A DNA stretch of 64,000 nt, from the NCBI GenBank assembly GCA_964440525.1, contig CAYTTC010000004.1:26107-90106 (forward strand), in the 5' to 3' direction. The notes beneath the pieces were generated by a model that was not told the DNA's origin, did not search any database, and saw nothing but the letters and a program-made list of their open reading frames with translations. Of the stretch, positions 7,116 through 15,944 are shown piece by piece. Position numbers and translations under genes: made by a program. Position 1 is the stretch's first letter; every line of letters begins with the position of its first letter. Source of the DNA: DASWJZ01 sp964440525. Lineage in GTDB: Bacteria; Pseudomonadota; Alphaproteobacteria; Rhizobiales; Afifellaceae.

Positions 7116-9407
7116 TCAGATCTTCATGACCGTGCTCTCGCGACGCTCGTGGAGGCGCCGGAGCTGGTCGCGACCGGGCCAATAGGGCTCGGGCCAGGCC
7201 TCCTGGTGATCGCCGAGCTCGGCTGCGGCATGCAGCGTCCAATAGGGATCGGAGAGGTGCGGACGGGCGAGGCAGACGAGGTCGGCGCGACCGGCCATCA
7301 GGATCGAGTTGACATGGTCGGGCTCATAGATGTTGCCGACCGCCATCGTCGCCATGCCGGTCTCGTTGCGGATGCGGTCGGAGAACGGCGTCTGAAACAT
7401 GCGGCCGTAGACCGGCCGCGCCTTCCGCGAGGTCTGCCCGGCGGAGACGTTGCAGATATCGACGCCTGCCGTCTGGAGGATTGACGCGATCTCGACGGCT
7501 TCTTCGGGGGTGACCCCGCTGTCGCCGACCCAGTCGTTCGCCGAGATGCGCACGGAGATCGGCTTCTCCGCCGGAAAGACGGCGCGGATCGCGCGAAAAA
7601 CCTCGAGCGGATAGCGCATGCGGTTCTCGAGGCTGCCGCCGTAGTCGTCGTCGCGCGTGTTCGTGAGCGGCGTGATGAATGAGGAGAGCAGATAGCCGTG
7701 CGCACAATGCAGCTCCAGCATGTCGAAGCCGGCGCGCTCGGCCATCTCCGTCGCTGAGACGAATTGAGCCGTTACCCGATCCATATCGTCGCGGTCCATC
7801 TGCCTCGGGATCTGGTTACGCTCCGACCAGGGGATCGCGGAAGCTGATATCAGCGGCCAGTTTGCCTCGGCGAGGGGTGCGTCCATCTCCTCCCAACCGA
7901 GCTGGGTCGAGCCCTTCGCGCCGGAATGACCGAGCTGGCAGCAGATGCGCGCTTCCGTCTCGCAGTGGACGAAATCGACGATGCGCCTCCAGGCGGACTC
8001 ATGCTCGGGTGCATACATTCCCGTGCAGCCGGGCGTGATGCGACCTTCCGGGCTGACGCAGGTCATCTCGATGTAAACCAGCCCGGCGCCGCCTTTCGCC
8101 CGTTCGGCATAATGGACGAAGTGCCAGTCAGTCGGGCGGCCGTCGATGGCCTTGTACTGGTCCATGGGCGATACGACGACGCGATTTTTGAGTTTCAGGT
8201 CGCGGAGCGCGTAAGGCGCGAACATCGGCCGCCGAATGACATTCGTCGAAGCTCCCGCCCGCCGCTGGAACCAGGCCTCGGCGCCTTCAAGCCAGGTTCG
8301 GTCGCGCAAGCGTAGATTCTCGTGGCTGATCCGCTGCGAGCGGGTAAGGAGCGAATAGTTGAACTGCACGGGATCGAGGTGAAAGTAGCGCTCTATCTCC
8401 TCGAACCATTCGGCGGAATTCCGCGCGGCGGACTGAAGCTTCAGGACCTCGACCCTGCGCTCGTCCTCATACTTCTGGAATGCCGCGGACATGGTCGGCT
8501 CAGAATCGAGATATCCGGCGAGCGCGATTGCGCTTTCGAGCGCAAGCTTGGTCCCGGACCCGATCGAAAAATGCGCGGTCGCGGCGGCATCGCCGAGAAG
8601 CACGACGTTTTCGTGGTGCCAACGCGCGCAAAGGACGCGCGGGAAATTGAGCCAGGCCGAGCCGCGGATGTGGCTCGCGTTCGACATGAGGGAATGGCGA
8701 CCGAGGTGATCCTTGAAGATCCGCTCGCAGGTCGCGATCGATTCCTCCTGCGACATCTCGCCAAAGCCGAATTTTTCCCAGGTCTCCTCAGCGCACTCGA
8801 CGATGAACGTCGCCGTATCGTCGTCGAACTGATAGGCGTGGGCCCACACCCATCCGTGCTCGGTCTCCTCGAAGATGAAGGTGAAGGCGTCGTCGAATTT
8901 CTGATGCGTGCCGAGCCAGACGAACTTACACAGGCGCATGTCGATCTCGGGCTTGAAATGCTCTGCGTAGTCCCGCCGGACCTTTGAACTGAGGCCATCG
9001 GCGGCGACTACAAGGTCGAAGTCGCGCGCATGGGAGGCGGCGTTCTCGCTTTCGGTTTCGAAGCGAAGCTCGACGCCGAGTTCGCGCGCCCGCGCCTGCA
9101 GGAGGAGCAGCAGCGTCCTGCGGCCAATGCCGCAGAAGCCATGACCGGAGGACACCGTGCGCGTGCCCCGGTAATTGACGGCGATGTCGTCCCAATAGGC
9201 GAAGTGCGAGCGGATGGAGGCTGCGCTCTTGGGGTCATTCCGCGCCAGATTCGCTAGCGTTTCGTCGGAGAGCACGACACCCCAGCCAAAGGTATCGTCG
9301 GGGCGGTTGCGCTCGACCACGACCACCTCGTGATCCGGGTTGCGAAGCTTCGTCGTGATCGCGAAGTAGAGCCCGGCGGGGCCGCCACCGAGACACACGA
9401 TCCGCAT
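7116..9407 (-). CDS. Bifunctional 2-aminobenzoyl-CoA (or salicylyl-CoA) monooxygenase/reductase
   Basis: This 763-residue fusion has two flavin domains. Residues 1 to about 375 form a class A FAD hydroxylase, with VCLGGGPAGLYFA at the N-terminus, DLVVAADGLSS and NVVLLGDAAATAHFS for the pyrophosphate and ribityl contacts. From about residue 390 an old-yellow-enzyme domain follows (MFAPYALRDLKLKNRVV, then HCAHGYLLSSF and NTRDDDYGG). This architecture is known from 2-aminobenzoyl-CoA monooxygenase/reductase of Azoarcus evansii, which hydroxylates and then hydrogenates the ring, and from salicylyl-CoA 5-hydroxylases. The aryl-CoA ligase and RidA nearby favour the anthranilate reading. I chose the ATG at 9407 (MRIVCLGGG). 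It is the first gene of its operon and has a candidate operator about 57 bases upstream. Confidence 0.88.
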   Translation of the reverse strand: MRIVCLGGGPAGLYFAITTKLRNPDHEVVVVERNRPDDTFGWGVVLSDETLANLARNDPKSAASIRSHFAYWDDIAVNYRGTRTVSSGHGFCGIGRRTLLLLLQARARELGVELRFETESENAASHARDFDLVVAADGLSSKVRRDYAEHFKPEIDMRLCKFVWLGTHQKFDDAFTFIFEETEHGWVWAHAYQFDDDTATFIVECAEETWEKFGFGEMSQEESIATCERIFKDHLGRHSLMSNASHIRGSAWLNFPRVLCARWHHENVVLLGDAAATAHFSIGSGTKLALESAIALAGYLDSEPTMSAAFQKYEDERRVEVLKLQSAARNSAEWFEEIERYFHLDPVQFNYSLLTRSQRISHENLRLRDRTWLEGAEAWFQRRAGASTNVIRRPMFAPYALRDLKLKNRVVVSPMDQYKAIDGRPTDWHFVHYAERAKGGAGLVYIEMTCVSPEGRITPGCTGMYAPEHESAWRRIVDFVHCETEARICCQLGHSGAKGSTQLGWEEMDAPLAEANWPLISASAIPWSERNQIPRQMDRDDMDRVTAQFVSATEMAERAGFDMLELHCAHGYLLSSFITPLTNTRDDDYGGSLENRMRYPLEVFRAIRAVFPAEKPISVRISANDWVGDSGVTPEEAVEIASILQTAGVDICNVSAGQTSRKARPVYGRMFQTPFSDRIRNETGMATMAVGNIYEPDHVNSILMAGRADLVCLARPHLSDPYWTLHAAAELGDHQEAWPEPYWPGRDQLRRLHERRESTVMKI

Positions 9408-9457
9408 AGATTCGGCGCCCTCTTCGTCCTGCCGCCCTTCTCGCATCGGGCGGGATT

Positions 9458-9475
9458 TATTTCAAGCTTCAAACT
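9458..9475. promoter_or_regulatory. Candidate operator, AAGCTT palindrome (site 1)
   Basis: The sequence TATTTCAAGCTTCAAACT is centred on AAGCTT at 9464-9469. Its left arm matches the consensus ATTTCAAGCTTGAAAT, found in several promoters of this window, and the right arm has two mismatches. It lies about 57 bases upstream of the monooxygenase/reductase start, where a repressor site is expected. Confidence 0.55.
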
Positions 9476-9487
9476 TCTGATCCTCCC

Positions 9488-9531
9488 CCGCGAAGCGGGG
9501 GAGGGGGACCGCCGAAGGCGGTGGAGGGGGC
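9488..9531. repeat. REP-like palindromic repeat, left copy of a 44-base inverted pair
   Basis: This 44-base unit consists of two short hairpins with GAA loops (CCGC-GAA-GCGG and ACCGCC-GAA-GGCGGT) joined by G-rich DNA. Its exact reverse complement lies at 10013-10056, on the other side of the DUF559 gene. A third copy with one mismatch is at 20127-20170. A partial related palindrome (bases 9555-9593) overlaps the 3' end of the DUF559 gene. Confidence 0.9.
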
Positions 9532-9576
9532 AGACACTGTCACGACACCTGCGGGCCCCTCCACCGCACTGCGTGG

Positions 9577-9951
9577 CTAGGCTCCCCCTGATGAAGAGCG
9601 GGCAACCGCTTGCGCGATCATCAACAGGATGCCGTTCAAGCGGTGGTCGTCGAGCACATCGACGGCCATCACACGCAAGACCAGTACGTTTTGCTTCGCG
9701 AGCCATTCGTCGCGGCTAGCGTCATGACGAATCCGATCAGGATGGTCATGGATAGCGCCATCGACTTCGACCGCCAATCGGGCCGATACGCAAAAGAAGT
9801 CGAGAACATATGGTCCCATCGGATGTTGCCGTCGGAACCGCATCCCCTCCAGGCGACCTCCCCGCAAAGCCTCACAGAGGACGACCTCCGGCAAGTCATG
9901 TCGCGTCGCAGCGCTCGCGCCCGTTTGAAACGTCAGAATCGGCGCACGCAA
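9577..9951 (-). CDS. DUF559-domain endonuclease-like protein
   Basis: The 124-residue product has the DUF559 pattern, a small restriction-endonuclease-like fold related to very-short-patch repair enzymes. LPEVVLCEALR near residue 21 holds the first acid, RFRRQHPMGPYVLDFFC and LAVEVDGAIHD hold the second acid cluster, and LRVMAVDVLDD is near the C-terminus. The start appears to be a TTG preceded by GGGAGGG; there is no ATG in frame at that place. The gene sits alone between perfect 44-base inverted repeats and separates the anthraniloyl-CoA operon from the indolepyruvate oxidoreductase genes, so it looks inserted. Function in the cell is unknown. Confidence 0.75.
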   Translation of the reverse strand: MRAPILTFQTGASAATRHDLPEVVLCEALRGGRLEGMRFRRQHPMGPYVLDFFCVSARLAVEVDGAIHDHPDRIRHDASRDEWLAKQNVLVLRVMAVDVLDDHRLNGILLMIAQAVARSSSGGA

Positions 9952-10012
9952 ATTTCACCCTCCCATGGCATCATACTAACCAGAGGGATCGCAGGCCCCG
10001 CACCTAGCGGTC

Positions 10013-10056
10013 GCCCCCTCCACCGCCTTCGGCGGTCCCCCTCCCCCGCTTCGCGG
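10013..10056. repeat. REP-like palindromic repeat, right copy of the inverted pair
   Basis: These 44 bases are the perfect reverse complement of 9488-9531. Together the two copies bracket about 480 bases containing the DUF559 gene. Confidence 0.9.
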
Positions 10057-10086
10057 GTGAGGAACCAATGCTTCACCCGCTCAATA

Positions 10087-11643
10087 CTAGAGCGTGCGAA
10101 TGGTCTTCAGCGCGCCCTCCAGCATTTCGCCTTCCTCGTCTTTCAGCGCCGCTTCGATAAGGCGGTGCAGCCATTCGGCGGCGTCGTTACGGCCAGAGAG
10201 GATGGGCACCGCCGAAACGACGCGGTCGTATTTCGATTCGCCGCGCGCATGGGTGTCGCTGTAGCCCTTGATGAGACGCCGGCAGCGGAGCACCTCGACG
10301 CCGAGCGCGTAATCCTTGCGGAGGGTGTCGCGGGCGAAGCCGAGCCATTTTTCGAGATGCGCGGTCTCGATCCTGTGGCGCAGCGTGCGTCGCCGCATCC
10401 GCCGCAATCCGCCGAGGAGATAGAGCGCGAAAAACCAGTGGATTCGGTCGGTGCGGACATGGCGACCCTTGTTGACGACGCGGTCGAGCACGCGGGTGAG
10501 GCGCGGGCGCGCCAGAATGAAGGCACCGAGCCCCGCCGGCATCGTCCCGCAGACCTCCTCGATGCGCGGATGCATGAACTCGGTGATCTGCAGAACCTGA
10601 TCCTGCCCCACACCGATTTCCCTCTCGACGCGGCGGAAGCGCGTGGCGCGCGTCTTCAGGTCGGCGACACGGATCACGTCGTCATAGGCCATTGCGTTCG
10701 CGACATACTTGGCGGCCTCAACGGTGAAGGCGAAGCCATTGTGAGCGCCGCCCGCCGCGCGATCGACGTCATGCAGTGCCTTCAGCCGATCGAGATACTC
10801 GCCGCCGTAGCGGACGTCCTGGAAATCGACGACCTTCCGCAGACCTGCATTCAGCATCGGCTGCGCGTTCGCCGGAAACGCGCGAGCGATGCGGTCGACG
10901 AGGCTCGCCCAGGCACGAGTCTCGCCCTCCGGTCCACGTACGGAGTCCTTCTCGGACCCGGTCGAAGCTGATGTGGCTGGTGGGCCCGAGCCTCTGGCGC
11001 CCTCCGCCTCCGGCCGTTGCGCTGCTTCAAAGCCGGCGCGAAACGCCTTGAGGCTGGCGGCCGCGCCGCGTCCGCCCGTCTCGACCGTCGCTTCGAAAGC
11101 TTCACGCGGGAAGGGCAGAACTTCCGCGCCCGCCAGCGCTCCGAAGAGGCTTGCCGAGATCATGCTGCCGTTCTCGGCCGCAAGCCGCTCCAGGTCCCAG
11201 CCGAGGAAGCGCTTGGCGTTCTTGCGCGCCGCGTCGAGCACCGGTTCCGGATCGGCGATGCCGCTTCCGGGCATGACCTTCTCGATGACGGCGAGCGTGC
11301 GGTGGGTGGAGGCGATGAGCGTGGTGCGATCCGGCGTGACGAGCCCTCGCATCATCGCGCGGCCGGCTTCCATCAACTCGGCGGCCAGCACGATGTCCAC
11401 GTCCCCCGGCGCCGGCATAAGCGAGAGAATCGGCGTGCCTTCACCCTCCGGAACCAGTTCGATGTAGTAGATCGTCGCGCCGGTCCGCTGCGCGACGCCC
11501 GGAACGGATGTGGACTGGGCATACCAGCCGTTTCGTTCGGCGAGCTCGACGATCCAGTCGGAGATAACGCCACCGCCCTGACCGCCGACCGCGAGGATAG
11601 CGAGCTTGATGATCCGGTCGCCGGTGGAGGGCGGCGCAAGCAT
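10087..11643 (-). CDS. iorB: Indolepyruvate:ferredoxin oxidoreductase, beta-subunit family with C-terminal extension
   Basis: The first ~190 residues are the gamma-type domain of 2-oxoacid:ferredoxin oxidoreductases (LAILAVGGQGGGVISDWI, VPGVAQRTGATIYYIE). After a low-complexity linker (about residues 210-245, rich in G, P, S, E) comes a ~270-residue helical extension typical of the long IorB form (DUF6537-like). Total length is 518 residues, against about 200 for archaeal IorB. With the alpha subunit it would oxidatively decarboxylate an aryl pyruvate, such as indolepyruvate, to the aryl-acetyl-CoA and pass electrons to ferredoxin. It starts 3 bases after the iorA stop. Confidence 0.85.
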   Translation of the reverse strand: MLAPPSTGDRIIKLAILAVGGQGGGVISDWIVELAERNGWYAQSTSVPGVAQRTGATIYYIELVPEGEGTPILSLMPAPGDVDIVLAAELMEAGRAMMRGLVTPDRTTLIASTHRTLAVIEKVMPGSGIADPEPVLDAARKNAKRFLGWDLERLAAENGSMISASLFGALAGAEVLPFPREAFEATVETGGRGAAASLKAFRAGFEAAQRPEAEGARGSGPPATSASTGSEKDSVRGPEGETRAWASLVDRIARAFPANAQPMLNAGLRKVVDFQDVRYGGEYLDRLKALHDVDRAAGGAHNGFAFTVEAAKYVANAMAYDDVIRVADLKTRATRFRRVEREIGVGQDQVLQITEFMHPRIEEVCGTMPAGLGAFILARPRLTRVLDRVVNKGRHVRTDRIHWFFALYLLGGLRRMRRRTLRHRIETAHLEKWLGFARDTLRKDYALGVEVLRCRRLIKGYSDTHARGESKYDRVVSAVPILSGRNDAAEWLHRLIEAALKDEEGEMLEGALKTIRTL

Positions 11644-11646
11644 GGT

Positions 11647-13800
11647 TCAGGCGACCTCCGCTCCGAAGACAAGGCGTCTGGCGTCGCGACGCTTCTGCAG
11701 CCAGCTCGTCACTGCTGTACGCATGCGCGCGAAGAAGCGGTCCAAGGCGCGTGGATTGTGGATCACGTCGGCGCGGTAGAAGGACGGACAGAGGACCGCT
11801 GCATCGGCGACCTCGCCGCAATTGCCGCAACCGACGCAGGACTGGTCAATCGAGGCGACCGGGTCGTCACGCAGCGGATCGTCGAGCACCTTCACCGACA
11901 GCGACGGGCAACCCGAAAGCCGCATGCATGCATGGTCGCCGGTGCAGACATCCTCGTCCACGCCGAAGCGCGGCTTCACCACGCGCTCGCCGCCGGCAAT
12001 CGCCTTGGCGACGAGCGGCTTCTCGCGGCGCTGCTTGTTGAGCATGCATTCCGACGAGGCGACGATGATCTTCGGCCCCTTCTCCATCGTCGTCAGCGCC
12101 TCTTTCAGCGTGTCGCGTATCCATTTCACGTCGTAGGTCCGGTCGGTTTGCCGGACCCATTTCGCCCCGACGCCGCGGACCGCGTCGGCGATCGTATGGC
12201 TGGTAGAGCGCGACCGGTTCGTGGCGCGGGAGGAGAGGATGTCCTGCCCGCCGGTCGCCGCCGAATAGAAATTATCGACGATGATCGTCACGCCGTTGTG
12301 CTTGTTGAAGACGGCGTTGCCGATGCTGCTCGAGAGCCCGTTATGCCAAAAACCGCCGTCACCCATGATGGAGATCGGGCGCTTCTTCGCCTCGACATTG
12401 AAGGCCGAGGCCGATGCCGGCCCTAAGCCGTAACCCATTGTGCTCGCGCCAATATTGAAGGGCGGCAGGATCGAGAAGAGATGGCAGCCGATGTCGGCCG
12501 CGATGTGGTGGGGGCCAAGCTCCTTCTCGACGAGCTTCATCGCCGCGAAGATCGGCCGCTCCGGGCAGCCAATGCAGAAGCCGGGCGGCCGCGGCGGCAC
12601 GAACTTCGACAGGTCGGCGATCGGCGAGGCGTCCGGCTCGTTCGGCGCCCGATCGCTGTCGCTCAAAAGATCGGGCGCGTTCGTCCTCAGGAAGCTCCGG
12701 ACGCTCGCGAGCATCACCGCGCCGGTGTACTCACCAGCGACCGGCAACGGGTCCTTGCCGAAAAGCTTCGTCTCAATACGCCCCTTGTGGAGCATCGCGC
12801 CAAAGGCTTGCTCGATATGGTTGGGCTGGCCTTCCTCAACGACAAGGATGGCGTCCTTGTCGCGCGCGAAGTCGAGGAATTCTTCATCGATCAGCGGATA
12901 GGTGACGTTCAGCACGTAGAGCGCTACGTCGGTATTGCCGCGAATGTCGGCGAGGCCGAGCCGCAGCAGCGCACGCATGACGCCGTTATACATGCCACCC
13001 TGCATGACGATGCCGACGCGGCCGTCCTTCGGCCCGAAGTGCTCGTTCAATCCGCGCTCGCGGATGAACTTCACCGCCGCCGGCCAGCGCTTCGTGATCT
13101 TCTCCTGTTCGTGGAGATAGGAGGCGGGCGGCAGCACGATGCGGTTCGTATCGCGCTGCGGGTTCTCCAGCGCTTCGGCCAGGCTCATCTTCGGGCGCTG
13201 GTTGTCGCGGGCCTTGAAGCGGCCATGCACGTGGCAGGAGCGTATGCGCACTTCGAGCATGACCGGCGTGTTCGACACTTCCGAAAGCTCGAAACCGTCA
13301 CGCACCGATTTGACGATCATTTCGAGGTTCGGGCGCGGATCGAGCAGCCAGATCTGCGATTTCATCGCGAACGCGTGGCTCCGCTCCTGCATGATCGAAG
13401 AGCCTTCGCCGTAATCCTCACCGACGATGATGAGTGCGCCGCCCTTCACACCACCAGACGCGAGATTGGCAAGCGCGTCGGAGGCGACGTTGGTGCCAAC
13501 CGTCGACTTGAAGGTGACCGCGCCGCGGATCGGATAGTGCACGGACGCCGCGAGCGTCGCCGCCGCGGTCGCTTCGGAGGCGCTCGATTCGAAGTGCACG
13601 CCGAGCTCGCCGAGAATGTCCTGCGCGTCGGCGAGCACGTCCATCAGGTGCGAGATCGGCGCGCCCTGATAGCCCGCGACGTAAGCGACGCCGCATTCGA
13701 GCAGCGCCTTGGTCACCGCGAGAATGCCTTCGCCGCGGAACTCCTCGCCGGCGCCGATGCGGAGCTGCTGCACCTCTTTCGCAAAGGATCGCTCAGCCAT
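11647..13800 (-). CDS. iorA: Indolepyruvate:ferredoxin oxidoreductase, alpha subunit
   Basis: The 717-residue protein has the IorA layout: an N-terminal pyrimidine-binding domain (GYQGAPISHLMDVL, FESSASEATAAATLAAS), a TPP-binding domain with GDGGFWHNGL and a following DN motif (about residues 455-485), and a C-terminal iron-sulfur region with CVGCGNC. The visible cysteine set, CVGCGNCGEVADAAVLC, looks like a single or incomplete 4Fe-4S cluster, with further Cys at CTGDHAC and SGC. It is the catalytic partner of the next gene downstream. In an aerobe with CoA-dependent aromatic catabolism it could feed indoleacetyl-CoA or phenylacetyl-CoA from aromatic amino acids. Confidence 0.88.
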   Translation of the reverse strand: MAERSFAKEVQQLRIGAGEEFRGEGILAVTKALLECGVAYVAGYQGAPISHLMDVLADAQDILGELGVHFESSASEATAAATLAASVHYPIRGAVTFKSTVGTNVASDALANLASGGVKGGALIIVGEDYGEGSSIMQERSHAFAMKSQIWLLDPRPNLEMIVKSVRDGFELSEVSNTPVMLEVRIRSCHVHGRFKARDNQRPKMSLAEALENPQRDTNRIVLPPASYLHEQEKITKRWPAAVKFIRERGLNEHFGPKDGRVGIVMQGGMYNGVMRALLRLGLADIRGNTDVALYVLNVTYPLIDEEFLDFARDKDAILVVEEGQPNHIEQAFGAMLHKGRIETKLFGKDPLPVAGEYTGAVMLASVRSFLRTNAPDLLSDSDRAPNEPDASPIADLSKFVPPRPPGFCIGCPERPIFAAMKLVEKELGPHHIAADIGCHLFSILPPFNIGASTMGYGLGPASASAFNVEAKKRPISIMGDGGFWHNGLSSSIGNAVFNKHNGVTIIVDNFYSAATGGQDILSSRATNRSRSTSHTIADAVRGVGAKWVRQTDRTYDVKWIRDTLKEALTTMEKGPKIIVASSECMLNKQRREKPLVAKAIAGGERVVKPRFGVDEDVCTGDHACMRLSGCPSLSVKVLDDPLRDDPVASIDQSCVGCGNCGEVADAAVLCPSFYRADVIHNPRALDRFFARMRTAVTSWLQKRRDARRLVFGAEVA

Positions 13801-13829
13801 GACCGTTCATCTCCGTCCCAAGCGCGCCG

Positions 13830-14342
13830 TCAAATCTCGTGCCGCCTGATATTGCGCAAGACCCTCGTCAAAAGCCGAATCAACGTCTCGTATTCCGCGT
13901 CGGAAATTCCCGCGAACATCCGCTCGAAGGCGCCGTGCATCTCCGGCCAGAAGCAGCGGAAAACCTCTCGCCCGGCTTCCGTCACATGCACTTCGCGCAC
14001 GCGCATGTCGCCGGGTCGATTTTTTCGGCGGACGAGGCCGTCGCGTTCCATGCCATCAAGTGCGCGGCTCATCGTCGACGGCTCGGTGACAGTATAGACC
14101 GAAAGCTCGTTCACGGTTGCGCCGGACATCATCGAGAGGACGGCGAGAGTCCGCATCTGGACGGTGTTGAGGTTATGCTCCCTGAGCCGCACCTGAAGGT
14201 CGCCGTTCCAGCGCGCCACGATCCGGTTCAGGAGATAGGGCGCAAAATGATCGAGGCCGATCTCGCCGAGCGTTGGCACGCGGGTCCGTTCGGCCTCCTC
14301 AGGCTCCGCGGCTGTTTTCATGATCGGCTCGGCGCGGCTCAT
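13830..14342 (-). CDS. MarR-family transcriptional regulator (MarR-1)
   Basis: A 170-residue winged-helix protein. HFAPYLLNRIVARWN is the N-terminal dimer helix, VNELSVYTVTEPSTMSRALDGMERDGLVRRKN is the recognition helix region (seen as consecutive motifs), and RVREVHVTEAGREVF is the wing. I chose the ATG at 14342, which overlaps the stop of the FAD oxidoreductase gene (ATGA). Its place inside the indolepyruvate/aromatic cluster makes it a good candidate for the protein that binds the AAGCTT palindromes in this window, but nothing in the sequence proves that. Confidence 0.88.
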   Translation of the reverse strand: MSRAEPIMKTAAEPEEAERTRVPTLGEIGLDHFAPYLLNRIVARWNGDLQVRLREHNLNTVQMRTLAVLSMMSGATVNELSVYTVTEPSTMSRALDGMERDGLVRRKNRPGDMRVREVHVTEAGREVFRCFWPEMHGAFERMFAGISDAEYETLIRLLTRVLRNIRRHEI

Positions 14343-15919
14343 GCGAGACGCTCCGCCAGCGCAAAGCCCGAGCCGCCGGAAAGTCCCGGTCCCGGATGGG
14401 TCGAAGCGCCGATCTGATAGAGGCCGCGGATCGAAGTGGTGTGGTTCACCGAATTGGAGAACGGCCGCCAGATGAAGGACTGATCGATGGAGCAGGCACC
14501 GCCGTAGGGATCGCCGCCGAAGAGGTTGATGTTCATCGCCTCGAGATCGGAGGGGGAGTAAGCACGCCGCGCCACGACGTTCTCGCGGAACCCTTCGATT
14601 TGGTTCGCCAGGATGGCCTCTACGCGGTCGGCATAGGCCTCGCGGATGGCCTCGCTCCAGCCGCCGTCCTCTGTGGCGGCTATCTTTCCCGCGGCGTCGC
14701 CCTTGATCGTCCGCGGGGCCTCGGGGAGCTGAATCCAAAGGATGCCGGCGCCTGCGGGGCATCGCGTTGGATCGAGCGCATGTGGCTGGCCGACGCAGAT
14801 CGTCGGCACCTCCGGCAGCATGCCGCGCTCGCACTCGTTGACCGCTTTCGACACGCCGTCGAGGCCCGGAGTCAAATGGAGAAGCGCCACCTGGCCAAGC
14901 TCCGGCGCTTTCCAGCGCGGCGGCGCCTTCAGCGCGTAGTGGATCTGTATGTTGCCCTTGCCGTAGCGATAGTTTTCCGCGCGCCCGCGCGCCTCGTCGC
15001 CTGCAGTGGTTTTTGGCAGAAGCCGGCCGTAAAGCTGCGTCGGCGTCACCGAGCAGATCACGCCCTGCGCAGCCTCTATCGTCTCACCGGTCGCGAGGCG
15101 GACGCCACTCGCGCGGCTGTCGGAGACGACGATCTCGGCGACATCCGCGCCGGTCCGCACCTCGCCGCCCTGCTCTCGGATGAGCCCCTCGAAGGCGGCG
15201 GCGGCTTTCGCAGCGCCGCCTTTGACGACAGGCGCGCCGGCCGCTCCGAGAGCAAAGGCGATCACTCTGCCGATCTCGCCGGCAAAGGCGCTTTCCGGCC
15301 CGAGCCCGGCGTGCAGCACCCACGGCGCGAAGAGTGCCCGCACGAGATCCGACTGGTAGCGCGTTTCGAGCCAGCTCCGGCCCGAACGGAGCGCCTCGCC
15401 GAGCCGCGCGCTGAGGCCGCGCGGGCCGCGACGCCACGCTTCGCGGAGAAGCAGCTGCGCTGTCCCCCGCGTCCAGAGCGCGCCGCCGAGGAGACCGAAG
15501 ACCAGCGCGGCGTCGCGCTCCACCGTCTCCACATCGGCGCGGTAGCTGTCTCCGTCCCCGGCGGCCACCTCATTGAGGCGCACGACATTCGCCGCACGGT
15601 CGGTCGAAAGGATAAGGCTGCGGCCGTCCGGGAGAACCACCCCGGTCGGACGCGGGACATGGGCAAAGTCGAGACCGTGCCGTGCGAGGTCCGGCCCGAG
15701 CTTGGCGAAAGCGGGCGAAGTGATGAAGAGGACAAAGGTCGTCGCCATCACGTCGTGGATGTATCCCGGCGCGGTGATCGCCTCGGTGCGCATGCAGCCG
15801 CCCGCCACCTTTTCCCGCTCCAGCACCAGAACCCGCCGCCCCTTCTTGCCGAGCAGCGCGGCGCAGGTGAGCCCGTTGATCCCGCTGCCGACGATTACAT
15901 AGTCCGCGGCGGCTGCCAT
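14339..15919 (-). CDS. FAD-dependent oxidoreductase, phytoene-desaturase-like
   Basis: The 526-residue protein starts DYVIVGSGINGLTCAALLGKKG, a dinucleotide-binding fold, followed by LVLEREKVAGGCMRTE as in amine-oxidase/phytoene-desaturase flavoproteins. It ends YQIGASTHPGPGLSGGSG, the usual second FAD contact. It is related to the protein at 16864-18432, with which it shares the order of motifs and the PGPG/PGAG end. The substrate is unknown; in this setting a dehydrogenation of an indole- or aromatic-derived intermediate is possible. I chose the ATG at 15919 (MAAAADY). The stop overlaps the MarR-1 start. Confidence 0.82.
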   Translation of the reverse strand: MAAAADYVIVGSGINGLTCAALLGKKGRRVLVLEREKVAGGCMRTEAITAPGYIHDVMATTFVLFITSPAFAKLGPDLARHGLDFAHVPRPTGVVLPDGRSLILSTDRAANVVRLNEVAAGDGDSYRADVETVERDAALVFGLLGGALWTRGTAQLLLREAWRRGPRGLSARLGEALRSGRSWLETRYQSDLVRALFAPWVLHAGLGPESAFAGEIGRVIAFALGAAGAPVVKGGAAKAAAAFEGLIREQGGEVRTGADVAEIVVSDSRASGVRLATGETIEAAQGVICSVTPTQLYGRLLPKTTAGDEARGRAENYRYGKGNIQIHYALKAPPRWKAPELGQVALLHLTPGLDGVSKAVNECERGMLPEVPTICVGQPHALDPTRCPAGAGILWIQLPEAPRTIKGDAAGKIAATEDGGWSEAIREAYADRVEAILANQIEGFRENVVARRAYSPSDLEAMNINLFGGDPYGGACSIDQSFIWRPFSNSVNHTTSIRGLYQIGASTHPGPGLSGGSGFALAERLA

Positions 15920-15944
15920 CGCGTGCTGCCCGCTTCCTCGCGTC

